Shown in pieces: positions 25,901-36,153 of a stretch of DNA of 64,000 bases (positions within the stretch are counted from its first letter, which is position 1; every line of letters begins with the position of its first letter). Below the pieces are notes generated by a model that saw only the letters and a program-made list of their open reading frames with translations, searched no databases and was not told the DNA's origin. The translations under genes and the position numbers were made by a program. Location: assembly GCF_004364805.1 (NCBI RefSeq), contig NZ_SOAP01000001.1:2024147-2088146 (forward strand), read 5' to 3'. The stretch is from Pelagimonas phthalicica (lineage in GTDB: Bacteria; Pseudomonadota; Alphaproteobacteria; Rhodobacterales; Rhodobacteraceae).

Positions 25901-26630
25901 CAGGCGCAAGCGTAATCGTGTCATTGCCGTCAAGCCCGTCTGTAAAGAGCCCAAGCCAGCCATCCGTGCTTGGCGTTGGGGTGACTTCGATCAGGTCATC
26001 CCCATCCGTCCCAATTTCAGGAAGGCCGTAAGGCATGCCTTCTGAGGGATCAAACTCCGCAAGGCTGCCATTAAGATTTTGAAACACAAAAGTGTTCGAT
26101 AGATCGGTTTCAAAGTCAGGAACGGGCGTGCGGTTGTCCCAATAATCTGGATCGTAGGCACCACTGCCCGGGTAAGAAGAATTGTCATACCCAACACTGC
26201 CCAAATCGATATTGGCTACTGGTTCTGCTCCGTTGACCCTCAGATACTGTTCGAAATCATCATAGTCGCCAGCCACTGCACTGAAATCAGCCAAGGAGGC
26301 GTCAATATCAAAGCCCTCGGAAACCATGTAAACAGTGGCGTGATATTCATGCTCCCGCGATGATCCTTGACCGCCTGGCGCGTTTTCAGTCTCGGACACA
26401 ATCGTAACCAGATCGGCGGGCGCGCCTTCGACTTGCTCGATGCGCAAAGCGCCGTTCTGGAGTTCGGTGACAACAACCTCTGGCTGCTCAGTTTCCGGGT
26501 CTTCCGGTGTTTCGGGAGTTAGCGGGCTTTCTGTTTCAGGCGTTTCTGAATCTTCGCCTCCATCAGAAGATCCTGCAAACAGTGTTCCCAACAGGCCCAT
26601 AGCGGCCAAGCCCAATAGCGCTAGATACAT
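22923..26630 (-). CDS. Large RTX-type calcium-binding repeat protein with N-terminal anchor
   Basis: A 1235-residue acidic protein. It starts MYLALLGLAAMGLLGTLFAGSSD, a hydrophobic membrane or export segment followed by an acidic Pro/Glu/Thr-rich linker (about 25-55). The rest is three modules of about 392 residues. Each holds an N-terminal beta-rich domain, a block of glycine/aspartate nonapeptides (GGNGDDLI, GGEGNDVI, GGQGNDAI types) that bind calcium in RTX proteins, and a near-identical closing segment DFDPAEDVLVLSSNLPGP. No type I secretion genes adjoin it. The start at 26630 is chosen because the paralogue at 28261 starts with the same motif. Role unknown; surface or envelope calcium-dependent adhesion is a guess. 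Confidence 0.85.
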   Translation of the reverse strand: MYLALLGLAAMGLLGTLFAGSSDGGEDSETPETESPLTPETPEDPETEQPEVVVTELQNGALRIEQVEGAPADLVTIVSETENAPGGQGSSREHEYHATVYMVSEGFDIDASLADFSAVAGDYDDFEQYLRVNGAEPVANIDLGSVGYDNSSYPGSGAYDPDYWDNRTPVPDFETDLSNTFVFQNLNGSLAEFDPSEGMPYGLPEIGTDGDDLIEVTPTPSTDGWLGLFTDGLDGNDTITLAPDASGRLGEVEGGNGDDLIHSLSAHHIDGEAGDDTIDVGPSGYVYGGEGNDVIRLDNSEDFEGDHDVFGEAGDDYLVGVLNASVSGGEGADTLTAVHGDTYEFGDGVYLTGGSGADTFQITTMDDSVGGTADNPERLASISDFDPAEDVLVLSSNLPGPVTPTYSDGTLLLELGDGSFASVYLGVENFDVTTITYADVEGEVATAFAATQAPDLGATLVHNEDGTVSIELGEDDNGSIQVFWISEESDTYGGHPGSSGESEHSVMVFYVPEGVEIPDRFYDLPEDELELIREHGISGLASVFDLTLLDSWYMGTTGSNDEGFFDDGLMPREWNNLTAPPQFISDEPLVYRHYFDGSSGIQTIPDEASYLRNFPVYGSEEGDEIVSDSSHIDAEGGDDTIVADGAGYILGGDGNDLIVAEETGAIGGGFGNDTIIAEDAFGVWGGQGNDAILTEAGENNDGLAIGGHGDDYVVVIGNEDAYGDSGNDTVTAVHRMGEGVPVLEGGSGFDTFQVAAPDLTTGDTVDAPLQLARLADFDPAEDVLVLSSNLPGPVTPTYSDGTLMLELGDGSFASVYLGVENFDVSTITYADIEGEIDATFGSETDPVPGVSVSENAQGVVNVEFGDEATGSVLAVLSSVEFIPGNAASASGDEYELILFHVPEGTVIPEDISGLATSDPNAPFPFEIDALAETYGLTELGSWDLGEAGSNYGPYDDYGDMPVITNSLQMPPEITTNAELEFREYAFDSLNFNVISDLQDFTDRLPVLGSDEGESTGVVGATFFDGMGGDDTVNAIDVRTVLGGEGDDDLTTSLTGPVGGGAGNDTIDSEYALGVWGGEGDDVIRLDTTGWRALGHANGEAGDDFVVVIGEDTATGGEGNDTLSAIYSEPAGSGTGLNGGEGADVFQVAAPGLTSGGTADDPVEIAQVEDFDPAEDVLVLSSNLPGPVTPTYSDGTLLLELGDGSFASVELGVDSFDVSAIVFADVEAGVEAAFAS
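22947..23126 (-). repeat. Intragenic repeat copy A of the RTX protein
   Basis: The most diverged copy of a 180-bp block that encodes the module-closing segment (FDPAEDVLVLSSNLPGPVTP onward). It lies 1179 bp from copy B, i.e. 393 codons. The 60 bp around 23065-23126 are nearly unchanged between copies, while the flanks differ. Confidence 0.85.
24126..24307 (-). repeat. Intragenic repeat copy B of the RTX protein
   Basis: A 182-bp block with the same spacing to copy C (1176 bp, 392 codons). B and C differ at only a scatter of positions, mostly silent, which suggests recent duplication or gene conversion. Confidence 0.88.
25302..25483 (-). repeat. Intragenic repeat copy C of the RTX protein
   Basis: The third 182-bp block, nearly identical to copy B. 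It encodes the closing segment of the first, N-terminal module. The 392-codon register defines the protein as a triplicated unit. Confidence 0.88.
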
Positions 26631-26767
26631 TCTTTCAATCCCACCGGTAACATGGCCTGCCAATTCCAAGCCAAACTAGGCGACTCAATTTGCCACCCAC
26701 ATCCTTGACGTGAATAATGTCAAAAAGATGCCGACATTCAAGCGAGTTGGCGCGAATTGGCGTCAAA

Positions 26768-26802
26768 GGAAACAATTCACGTCCTTACCTCTGATTGTTT
26801 CC
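26768..26802. other. Hairpin in the gap between the two RTX genes
   Basis: GGAAACAAT (26768-26776) and ATTGTTTCC (26794-26802) form a perfect 9-bp stem with a 17-nt loop, 32 bp beyond the stop of the upstream RTX gene (minus strand). A second pair, GACGTGAAT (26707-26715) and ATTCACGTC (26775-26783), overlaps it, so the two are mutually exclusive. No T-tract follows on the minus strand. It may be a processing or regulatory structure between the two genes. Confidence 0.35.
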
Positions 26803-26833
26803 GAATTGGTGCGACAACGACACCCTGACCAGA

Positions 26834-28261
26834 TCAGGTCACCACAATCTGATCTGCGGTCATTCCGGAAACGCCGGTTAATCGCACCACTGCTGTTGCT
26901 GTTTCCGGGCTGTCTCCTATACGCGGAGCATAGTTCAATAGCACATCGGAATAGCTGCCATCGGCCGCTTCGACGATGGCAACGTCGTCCAAAACATAGG
27001 AGGTCTGAGCCGGGCTGCTCACTTCCAGAATGTCTTCAGCCGGATCGAAATCAGTGATTGTCATGAATTCAATCTCACCCTCGCCATATGGATTGCGTAC
27101 CGAAATCCTGACTGTGTCCGCGCCCTCGCCTCCGGTCACAGTCGCGGCCCCGTCTTCGTCGTTAAGAAAGTTGTACGTCGTGATCAGATCGTCGCCCGCC
27201 CCGGCATCGCCGACCCCGCCACTTCTAATTTGCAGATGATCGTTGCCTTCACCGCCATGTCCGGTCACGCCATTCGCGATTCCAAGAAAATCATCTCCCG
27301 CGTCGCCAAAGATCTCACCGCTGGGACCGCTGCCATAAATGCGATCATTTCCTTCGCCGCCATGGATTTCAACGACAGTTTCACTGCCATAATAAGTGAT
27401 ATAGTCTTCACCTTCGCCCCCATAGGCCACACCGTTCGAGATCAAATCGATCCGGTCGTCTCCGGCCCCGCCTTCGACACTGGTGTTGTCACTATAGGCA
27501 TACAGATCATCGTCCCCGTCGCCGCCGATCAACGTTGTATCTGCGTATCTGCTTTCCAAGCGATCATCGCCGCCAGCCCCGTCAATCACGATCCCTGCGG
27601 CCTGACCCACCAGCCAATCGGGCTCTTCGCTGCCGGTTGTGTTGGCAAACACATCCTCTTGCTCTGCACCCAGATGGGTGGGCGGCGGCGGTTCGTACCC
27701 TTCGGGCCGCAAATAGATGATTTCGTCACCATCTGTGTTGGCCTCGACATCGTAAACGGCAATGGGGTGGTCAGATTGAATGACCGGAGCGGGAACCGTG
27801 TTGTCGATGAAATAAGGCTCTTCGTTGGTCGGAAGGATATCACCCAAGTCCCAGCTGGCCACGGGCTGCAAATCCAGAGCCTCCGCAAGCTCCTGCAACG
27901 TTTCCGACCCATCCAATCGGGGATTATTTGCCCCGGAATAGCTGAATTCAGGAATGCTGCCATCTTCGGGTAGGAGATAGAGTTCGTAGGAAAAGGATTC
28001 CGACAGGCCAACGCCTGCATCTTCGGTATCCGAATACCGGAACAGCACCAATGACCCGGTTTCGTCTTCGCCCAGATCCACAGTGACAGACCCGTCTGCA
28101 TTGGTGGTCAGCGTGGCCCCCAGATCTTCTGAGCCCGGCTCTTCGATAATCGGCGTGTCATCGGTGATCGCATCCTCGGCCCCGTCATCATCATCGGATG
28201 ATCCCAAGACCATGGACCCCAACAGGCCCAAAGCGGCCAAACCCAAAAATGCCAAATACAT
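26834..28261 (-). CDS. RTX-type calcium-binding repeat protein with N-terminal anchor (paralogue)
   Basis: A 475-residue paralogue of the downstream 1235-residue protein, with a single module. The start MYLAFLGLAALGLLGSMVLGSSDDDDG mirrors the neighbour's N-terminus residue for residue. Then come an N-terminal beta domain, a block of RTX nonapeptides (GGDGDDDL, GGAGDDRI, GGEGNDRI, GGEGNDHL), and a closing ITDFDPAEDILEVSSP segment, more diverged than in the larger protein. It is on the same strand, 203 bp upstream of the larger gene. Type I-secreted RTX proteins normally carry a C-terminal export signal; the conserved N-terminal anchor here suggests another route or membrane attachment. Confidence 0.85.
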   Translation of the reverse strand: MYLAFLGLAALGLLGSMVLGSSDDDDGAEDAITDDTPIIEEPGSEDLGATLTTNADGSVTVDLGEDETGSLVLFRYSDTEDAGVGLSESFSYELYLLPEDGSIPEFSYSGANNPRLDGSETLQELAEALDLQPVASWDLGDILPTNEEPYFIDNTVPAPVIQSDHPIAVYDVEANTDGDEIIYLRPEGYEPPPPTHLGAEQEDVFANTTGSEEPDWLVGQAAGIVIDGAGGDDRLESRYADTTLIGGDGDDDLYAYSDNTSVEGGAGDDRIDLISNGVAYGGEGEDYITYYGSETVVEIHGGEGNDRIYGSGPSGEIFGDAGDDFLGIANGVTGHGGEGNDHLQIRSGGVGDAGAGDDLITTYNFLNDEDGAATVTGGEGADTVRISVRNPYGEGEIEFMTITDFDPAEDILEVSSPAQTSYVLDDVAIVEAADGSYSDVLLNYAPRIGDSPETATAVVRLTGVSGMTADQIVVT

Positions 28262-28745
28262 TGTCAAACCCCGATACCAAAGAACTGGTTTACTGCCGCC
28301 GAACCTCCGGCATGCTAAATTCGTTAAAGAAAGGTTAAGCGAGCCGGACAGAAAAATCATCGATAAAACCGCTCGCATCTTGGCGCAGCAGTAAAGCACA
28401 AGAATTGACGCCCGGAATGTGGGTATTGTTTCCCTCGGCCGCGACGTGGTCTTGGCCCAAAACGGACAATTTGACCGCGATTTTTACCCCGAAGTCGGGG
28501 ATTCTCTCAAAAAAGTCGAAAATAGATGCATCTTGAATCGGCGCAGAAAGTCGCACTTTTCGGCAACCCCCTGTTTTATATGGGTTTAGCGCCCAAGTTA
28601 AAAATGCCTTAGCATGTTGCTAGGTTTGCATAGCTCTGCTACATCCGCGTCGATTTATGTCTCTTGATGCAAATCAAGAACTCGAAACGCCCTCGGATGC
28701 GCCGGATCCCGTCGCGTCACGGGGGCTAATATCGGAAGGGTGGAC
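28262..28745. other. 484-bp divergent intergenic region between the RTX gene and atpH
   Basis: No convincing gene is seen. It holds a perfect CCCCGA-AG-TCGGGG hairpin at 28487-28500, an FNR-type box at 28664-28677 and a CCCGT/ACGGG dyad just before atpH. Several AT-rich stretches between 28570 and 28660 are plausible promoter DNA for atpH, but no -35/-10 pair stands out. Confidence 0.6.
28664..28677. promoter_or_regulatory. FNR/FnrL-type box upstream of atpHAGDC
   Basis: TTGATGCAAATCAA is an exact TTGAT-N4-ATCAA FNR consensus, centred 75 bp upstream of the atpH start codon. CRP/FNR-family oxygen regulators (FnrL, FixK, NnrR) bind this sequence in Rhodobacteraceae. The match is exact; function at this promoter is inference. 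Confidence 0.65.
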
Positions 28746-29306
28746 GTGTCAGAATCTGCATCGATTTCCTCCGGCATCGCCGCGCGCTATGCCACCGCCA
28801 TCTTCGAGATTGTTAAGGAGAGCAAGAATCTCCCCAAGCTCGAAGCCAACCTTGATGACCTTTCGGCGGCGCTGGACGACAGTGCTGACCTGCGCGATCT
28901 GATTTCGTCGCCGGTCTATAGCCGTGATGCTCAAGGAACAGCCGTGGCGGCAATTGCTAACAAGATGGGCCTCATTCCGGCCGTCACAAACGCGCTGGGC
29001 CTGATGGCTCAAAAGCGTCGTCTGTTTGTTCTGCCTCAGCTGATCGCAACACTGCGTGACATGCTGGCAGAGGAAAAAGGCGAAGTGACCGCAGAAGTCG
29101 CCTCTGCCACCGCGCTGTCTGATGCGCAGGCCGCCAAACTAGCCGAGACGCTCAAAGCCTCCGTAGGCAAAGACGTCAAAATCAATGCGACCGTTGATGA
29201 ATCTCTCATCGGCGGTCTTGTCGTTAAGGTGGGCTCGAAGATGATCGACACGTCGATCCGCTCCAAGCTCAACTCCCTCCAGAATGCAATGAAAGAGGTC
29301 GGATAA
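28746..29306 (+). CDS. atpH: F1 ATP synthase delta subunit
   Basis: The 186-residue delta (OSCP-type) stalk subunit connecting F1 to the peripheral stalk. The N-terminal helical domain ([20 protein letters not shown]) and the C-terminal [22 protein letters not shown] signature are clear. The GTG at 28746 gives the usual MSESASIS start and has GGAAGG upstream. It is the first gene of atpHAGDC. F0 genes are absent, as expected for alphaproteobacteria, where F0 and F1 operons are split. A perfect FNR box lies upstream. Confidence 0.95.
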   Translation: MSESASISSGIAARYATAIFEIVKESKNLPKLEANLDDLSAALDDSADLRDLISSPVYSRDAQGTAVAAIANKMGLIPAVTNALGLMAQKRRLFVLPQLIATLRDMLAEEKGEVTAEVASATALSDAQAAKLAETLKASVGKDVKINATVDESLIGGLVVKVGSKMIDTSIRSKLNSLQNAMKEVG

Positions 29307-30845
29307 ATGGGTATCCAAGCTGCAGAGATTTCTGCGATCCTGAAGGACCAGATCGAAAACTTCGGCAAGGAAGCCGAAGTTGCCGAAGTTGGTCGCGTGC
29401 TGAGCGTTGGGGACGGTATTGCCCGTGTCCACGGCCTCGACAACATCCAGGCGGGTGAAATGGTCGAGTTCCCAGGTGGCATCATGGGCATGGCCCTGAA
29501 CCTGGAAACCGATAACGTAGGTATCGTTATCTTCGGTTCCGACCGCGACATTAAAGAAGGCGACACCGTTAAGCGTACGAACTCCATCGTGGACGTTCCT
29601 GCTGGTGACGAACTGCTGGGTCGCGTTGTTGACGGTCTGGGTAACCCGATCGACGGCAAAGGTCCGATCAACACAGACAAGCGTCTGGTTGCAGACGTCA
29701 AAGCCCCAGGCATCATCCCGCGTAAATCGGTTCACGAACCGATGGCGACCGGCCTGAAATCCGTTGACGCGATGATCCCGATTGGCCGTGGCCAGCGCGA
29801 GCTGATCATTGGTGACCGTCAGACCGGTAAAACCGCCGTTGCTCTGGACGCGATCCTGAACCAGAAATCCTACAACGACGCCGCAGGCGACGATGAAAGC
29901 AAAAAGCTGTACTGCATCTACGTTGCGGTTGGCCAAAAGCGTTCCACCGTTGCGCAGCTGGTTAAGAAACTGGAAGAGTCCGGCGCGATTGAATACTCGA
30001 TCGTTGTTGCTGCGACCGCCTCTGACCCGGCCCCGATGCAGTTCCTGGCCCCTTACGCCGCGACCGCGATGGCCGAACACTTCCGTGACAATGGCCGCCA
30101 CGCGCTGATCATCTATGATGACCTCTCCAAGCAGGCCGTGTCCTACCGTCAGATGTCCCTGCTGCTGCGCCGCCCACCAGGCCGCGAAGCTTATCCTGGT
30201 GACGTTTTCTACCTCCACTCGCGTCTGCTGGAACGTTCGGCCAAGCTGAACGAAGACAATGGCGCAGGTTCCTTGACCGCTCTGCCGATCATTGAAACCC
30301 AGGGTGGCGACGTTTCCGCGTTTATTCCGACCAACGTGATCTCGATCACCGACGGTCAGATCTTCCTGGAAACCGAACTGTTCTACCAAGGTATCCGTCC
30401 TGCTGTGAACACCGGTCTGTCGGTTTCGCGCGTGGGCTCCTCGGCTCAGACCAAGGCGATGTCCTCGGTTGCCGGTCCGGTTAAACTGTCCCTGGCTCAG
30501 TATCGCGAAATGGCCGCGTTTGCTCAGTTTGGTTCCGACCTCGACGCCGCAACTCAGCAGCTGCTGAACCGTGGTGCACGTCTGACCGAGCTGATGAAGC
30601 AAGCTCAGTACTCGCCGCTGACCAACGCTGAAATCGTCTGCATCATCTTCGCCGGTACCAATGGTTACCTGGACAAAGTTGACGTATCCGACGTTGCCCG
30701 TTTCGAAGCTGGCCTGCTGACGCATCTGCGTGGCAAGCACGCTGATCTGCTGGCAGACATCACCGACAATGACCGCAAGGTCAAAGGTGAGCTGGCAGAC
30801 AAGGTCAAGGCTGCGCTGGACGAATTCGCCGCTGACTTCTCGTAA
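29307..30845 (+). CDS. atpA: F1 ATP synthase alpha subunit
   Basis: The 512-residue non-catalytic nucleotide-binding subunit of F1. Walker A is [15 protein letters not shown] (about residues 170-184), and the C-terminal [17 protein letters not shown] signature is present. It starts immediately after the atpH stop. Codon use is strongly biased, as in highly expressed genes, which produces a long spurious antisense reading frame. Confidence 0.98.
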   Translation: MGIQAAEISAILKDQIENFGKEAEVAEVGRVLSVGDGIARVHGLDNIQAGEMVEFPGGIMGMALNLETDNVGIVIFGSDRDIKEGDTVKRTNSIVDVPAGDELLGRVVDGLGNPIDGKGPINTDKRLVADVKAPGIIPRKSVHEPMATGLKSVDAMIPIGRGQRELIIGDRQTGKTAVALDAILNQKSYNDAAGDDESKKLYCIYVAVGQKRSTVAQLVKKLEESGAIEYSIVVAATASDPAPMQFLAPYAATAMAEHFRDNGRHALIIYDDLSKQAVSYRQMSLLLRRPPGREAYPGDVFYLHSRLLERSAKLNEDNGAGSLTALPIIETQGGDVSAFIPTNVISITDGQIFLETELFYQGIRPAVNTGLSVSRVGSSAQTKAMSSVAGPVKLSLAQYREMAAFAQFGSDLDAATQQLLNRGARLTELMKQAQYSPLTNAEIVCIIFAGTNGYLDKVDVSDVARFEAGLLTHLRGKHADLLADITDNDRKVKGELADKVKAALDEFAADFS

Positions 30846-30857
30846 GGAGGCCCGGCG

Positions 30858-33177
<2,320 letters not shown>

Positions 33178-33183
33178 TGTGGC

Positions 33184-33202
33184 GGTGGGGTAAAACCCCA
33201 CC
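33184..33202. other. Hairpin 1 in the atpD-atpC gap
   Basis: GGTGGGGT-AAA-ACCCCACC, a perfect 8-bp stem with a 3-nt loop, 6 nt after the atpD stop. There is no T-run, so read-through into atpC is expected; it may mark an mRNA processing or stabilisation site. Confidence 0.6.
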
Positions 33203-33229
33203 CTACATCTTTCCTTAACCGACGGGACA

Positions 33230-33247
33230 GGCGGTGCCCGCACCGCC
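33230..33247. other. Hairpin 2 in the atpD-atpC gap
   Basis: GGCGGTGC-CC-GCACCGCC, a perfect 8-bp stem, ends 24 nt before the atpC start codon, just upstream of the GGAGACGGAGA ribosome-binding region. It could lower epsilon synthesis relative to beta. Confidence 0.55.
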
Positions 33248-33271
33248 AACCCGGAGACGGAGACAAACAAA

Positions 33272-33694
33272 ATGGCAGACACGATGCAATTCGATCTGGT
33301 CAGCCCCGAACGCAGCCTGCTGTCGACGCAGGTCTCTTCGGTGCAGATCCCAGGTGCCGATGGCGACCTGACCGCGATGCCGAACCACGCTCCGCTGATC
33401 ACCACCCTGCGTCCCGGTATCCTGACCGTGGAAACCGACAAAGGCGCACAGGAATATGTGGTCACCGGTGGCTTTGCCGAAATCGGCGAAAGCCTGTCGG
33501 TGCTGGCTGAAAAGGCGCTGCCCAAGGCAGATGTCGATCAGGCCACTTACGATGCGCTGGTGGATGAGGTGCAAGCCGTCTACACCCAGACCAAAGAGGC
33601 CGGTGCCGGTGTCGATGACGCCGCCAAACTGCTTCAGGACACGGTGGCAATCGCTGCCAGCCTGGGTCTGACCGCAAAGCAGCCCGCACTCTAA
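33272..33694 (+). CDS. atpC: F1 ATP synthase epsilon subunit
   Basis: The 140-residue epsilon subunit. The N-terminal beta sandwich ([40 protein letters not shown]) is complete; the C-terminal helical hairpin is rich in Ala and carries acidic residues. It is the last gene of the operon and is followed by a strong terminator. Confidence 0.97.
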   Translation: MADTMQFDLVSPERSLLSTQVSSVQIPGADGDLTAMPNHAPLITTLRPGILTVETDKGAQEYVVTGGFAEIGESLSVLAEKALPKADVDQATYDALVDEVQAVYTQTKEAGAGVDDAAKLLQDTVAIAASLGLTAKQPAL

Positions 33695-33715
33695 GCGACC
33701 CGCTGTTCAGAAATC

Positions 33716-33757
33716 AAAAGCCCCGGCTGACGTGAAGTGCAGCCGGGGCTTTTCTTT
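33716..33757 (+). terminator. Rho-independent terminator of the atp operon
   Basis: A 14-bp stem AAAAGCCCCGGCTG / CAGCCGGGGCTTTT with a 10-nt loop and a following T-rich tract, 21 nt after the atpC stop. Confidence 0.93.
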
Positions 33758-33799
33758 GTTTGGGCTTTGCGAAACCGCTCTCGTTAGATCGATATAGCG

Positions 33800-33866
33800 T
33801 TTCTTTGGGCCAAAAATACCCCGGGAAGTCCTGCGCCCCGCGCAGGGCGGGGCAGCGCCCCAACTC
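33800..33866 (+). repeat. Dispersed palindromic element, copy 1
   Basis: The element begins with a 21-nt block (TTTCTTTGGGCCAAAAATAC at its start), then CCGGG, a perfect 7-bp stem CCTGCGC-CCC-GCGCAGG (33830-33846), and a GGGGC-AGC-GCCCC hairpin. A second copy in opposite orientation lies at 39095-39157. It is located between the atp terminator and the 3' end of the helicase gene. Confidence 0.8.
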
Positions 33867-33873
33867 CCTCACA

Positions 33874-35955
33874 TCACTTGCGACGCGTCGGCCGTGCGTC
33901 ACCACCTTTACGCGGTGGCCCAAGACGTTTGCTGGCCGAAGCGGCACCGGGTTTCCCCTTGGGCTTGCCAGTTGGTTTCCCTTTGGGCTTACCAAAGGAC
34001 TTTCCATCCGACTTGTGGCGCGGTTTGTCACCGTCACGCTTGCCTTTGGCCCCGTCGCCGCCCTTGCGGTGAGGCTTGGACTTCCGATCGCCAAACGGCT
34101 TGTCAGAGCGCTCGGAACCATCTTCCTGACGCTCGCGCGGCTTTTTGAACTTTGCCTCGCCCTCTTGCGCGTCACTGCCCCAAACCGCCTTGCCGCTCTT
34201 CTTGATCACAGGCTTTTCGCGCTTGGGCTCGTCATCACGTGGTTTATGCGCCTTGCGTGGGCGATCCTCGTCGCGCTTGGGGCGCGCCGGGCGGTTGTCG
34301 AAATCGCCACGCGGCGGGCGTTTGCCGCCGGGCTTGGGGCCGCGACCACCACCGGCAGGGCGGCGTTCCAGTTCCGGAGCCTTGTCCAGCTTGGTGACGG
34401 TCACATCGTCCTGCAACTCGCCGCCATCGCCGATTTCATCGATAAAGCCCGGCACCGCATCCTTCGCGATCTCGACAAAGGTCTCGTTGTTCTGCACGCG
34501 AATGGCACCGATCGCCTCTTTGGTGATCCCACCCACGCGGCAGATCAGCGGAAGCAACCAACGCGCCTCGGCCCGATCATTGCGCCCCACCGACAAAGAG
34601 AACCAGGTCGAAGGACCAAAGGGCGCGCGTTCCTTGCGCTCTTTGCGTTCAGGCCGGCTATCGGGGTCGGCCAACTCTTCTGGCGCGGATTTGCGCGCCT
34701 GGTAAAGCTTGAAATAGGCCGCTGCGATGGTCTCTGGCGAATGCTGCTCCAGCAATTGCCCGGCAAAGGCCTGTTGCTCTTCTGTGATCTCTTCGGACCA
34801 GATCGGGTCGGCCAACAGGCGTTCTTCATCCTTACGATAGATATCTTCCGCAGACGGGGCATCCACCCATTCCGCTTTGATCTTGGCCCATTTCAACAGC
34901 CGCTCGGCCTTTTTGGCGTTGCGGGGCGTGACCACCATGGCCGAGATGCCCTTTTGCCCGGCTCGGCCCGTCCGGCCAGAGCGGTGCAAAAGCGCCTCGG
35001 TATTGGTGGGCAATTCCGCATGGATGACCAGCTCAAGCTTGGGCAGGTCGATGCCGCGCGCAGCGACATCGGTGGCGACACAGATACGGGCACGCCCATC
35101 GCGCATGGCCTGCAGCGCATGGGTGCGCTCATTTTGGCTCAGTTCACCGGACAGGCTGACCACCGCGAAACCACGGTTCGAGAACCGCGCCGTCAAGCGG
35201 TTCACCGCCGCGCGGGTATTGGCAAAGACAATGGCCTTTTCGGCTTCGTGATAGCGCAGGATGTTGATAATCGCGTGCTCCCCATCCTGCTGCGCAACGC
35301 GCACCGCCTGATAGGTGATGTCGGAATGCTGCTGCTTGTTCGAAATGGTCGAGATTCGCTCGGCATCCTTTTGGAAATTCTGCGCCAGCTTGGCGATCAT
35401 CGGCGACACGGTGGCCGAGAACATCAGGGTGCGGCGATCCTCGGGTGCCTCGCCCAGCATGAATTCCAGATCCTCGCGAAAGCCAAGATCGAGCATCTCA
35501 TCCGCCTCATCCAAAACCACCGCCTTGAGCTGATCCATGATCAGCGAGCCGCGTTCGATATGGTCGCGCAATCGCCCCGGTGTGCCAACGACAATATGCG
35601 CCCCCCGCGCCAGATTGCGCCGCTCATCCCGCATATCCATGCCCCCCACACAGGAGGCGATCCAGGCCCCGGCCTTGCCATAAAGCCAGGTCAATTCACG
35701 TTTCACCTGCAAGGCCAGCTCGCGCGTTGGCGCGATCACCAGGGCCACCGGCGCATCCGCCCGGCCCATATGCTCGGCATCCCCCAGCAAAGTCGGCGCA
35801 ATCGCCAGGCCAAAACCCACCGTCTTGCCCGACCCGGTTTGCGCTGAAACCAGCAAATCCTTGTCCACCAGCTCGGGTGCGGAAACCGCCTGCTGCACAT
35901 CAGTCAAAGTGTCATAACCACGCTCGGACAGCGCGTCTTGCAAAGGGGCAATCAT
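33874..35955 (-). CDS. DEAD-box RNA helicase with DbpA-type domain and basic tail
   Basis: A 693-residue ATP-dependent RNA helicase. Motifs in order are Q-motif (YDTLTDVQQA), motif I SAQTGSGKT, Ia PTRELA, motif II DEAD, motif III SAT, and motif VI HRSGRTGRAG. Residues about 445-525 resemble the DbpA RNA-binding domain (VGGITKEAIGAIRVQNNETFVEI). The last roughly 150 residues are a low-complexity Lys/Arg/Gly/Pro tail, as in helicases that bind rRNA or structured mRNA. A role in ribosome assembly or cold adaptation is likely. Codon bias creates a long spurious reading frame on the opposite strand. Confidence 0.93.
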   Translation of the reverse strand: MIAPLQDALSERGYDTLTDVQQAVSAPELVDKDLLVSAQTGSGKTVGFGLAIAPTLLGDAEHMGRADAPVALVIAPTRELALQVKRELTWLYGKAGAWIASCVGGMDMRDERRNLARGAHIVVGTPGRLRDHIERGSLIMDQLKAVVLDEADEMLDLGFREDLEFMLGEAPEDRRTLMFSATVSPMIAKLAQNFQKDAERISTISNKQQHSDITYQAVRVAQQDGEHAIINILRYHEAEKAIVFANTRAAVNRLTARFSNRGFAVVSLSGELSQNERTHALQAMRDGRARICVATDVAARGIDLPKLELVIHAELPTNTEALLHRSGRTGRAGQKGISAMVVTPRNAKKAERLLKWAKIKAEWVDAPSAEDIYRKDEERLLADPIWSEEITEEQQAFAGQLLEQHSPETIAAAYFKLYQARKSAPEELADPDSRPERKERKERAPFGPSTWFSLSVGRNDRAEARWLLPLICRVGGITKEAIGAIRVQNNETFVEIAKDAVPGFIDEIGDGGELQDDVTVTKLDKAPELERRPAGGGRGPKPGGKRPPRGDFDNRPARPKRDEDRPRKAHKPRDDEPKREKPVIKKSGKAVWGSDAQEGEAKFKKPRERQEDGSERSDKPFGDRKSKPHRKGGDGAKGKRDGDKPRHKSDGKSFGKPKGKPTGKPKGKPGAASASKRLGPPRKGGDARPTRRK

Positions 35956-36153
35956 AAGGGATTCTTTCTCGGGGAGGAGGATGATCGGGCGCTTTTACAG
36001 GTCAAACCCAAGAATGTATATGCCAAAAGCGTCACAGCGCCCAGTTCAACACTTCCGAAACCCTTCTTTGGCATTTCCATTGCCGGGGCAGGGGCGTTAT
36101 ACCCGCATGACGGGAAGCAGGACCAACCCGGAACAGGACGCAAGAGGCGGATC

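Noticed and set aside
26705..26722. FNR-type box (TTGAC ... GTCAA) between the RTX genes
   Set aside because: The half-sites are separated by 9 bp instead of 4, which FNR-family dimers do not recognise.
22923..28261. CRISPR array or short tandem repeats
   Set aside because: The repeated DNA encodes RTX nonapeptides and 392-codon modules in frame; there are no constant repeats with spacers and no cas genes.
28335..28556. Possible 73-codon gene upstream of the RTX paralogue
   Set aside because: No ribosome-binding site or similarity, and it overlaps a hairpin; it looks like chance in a regulatory region.
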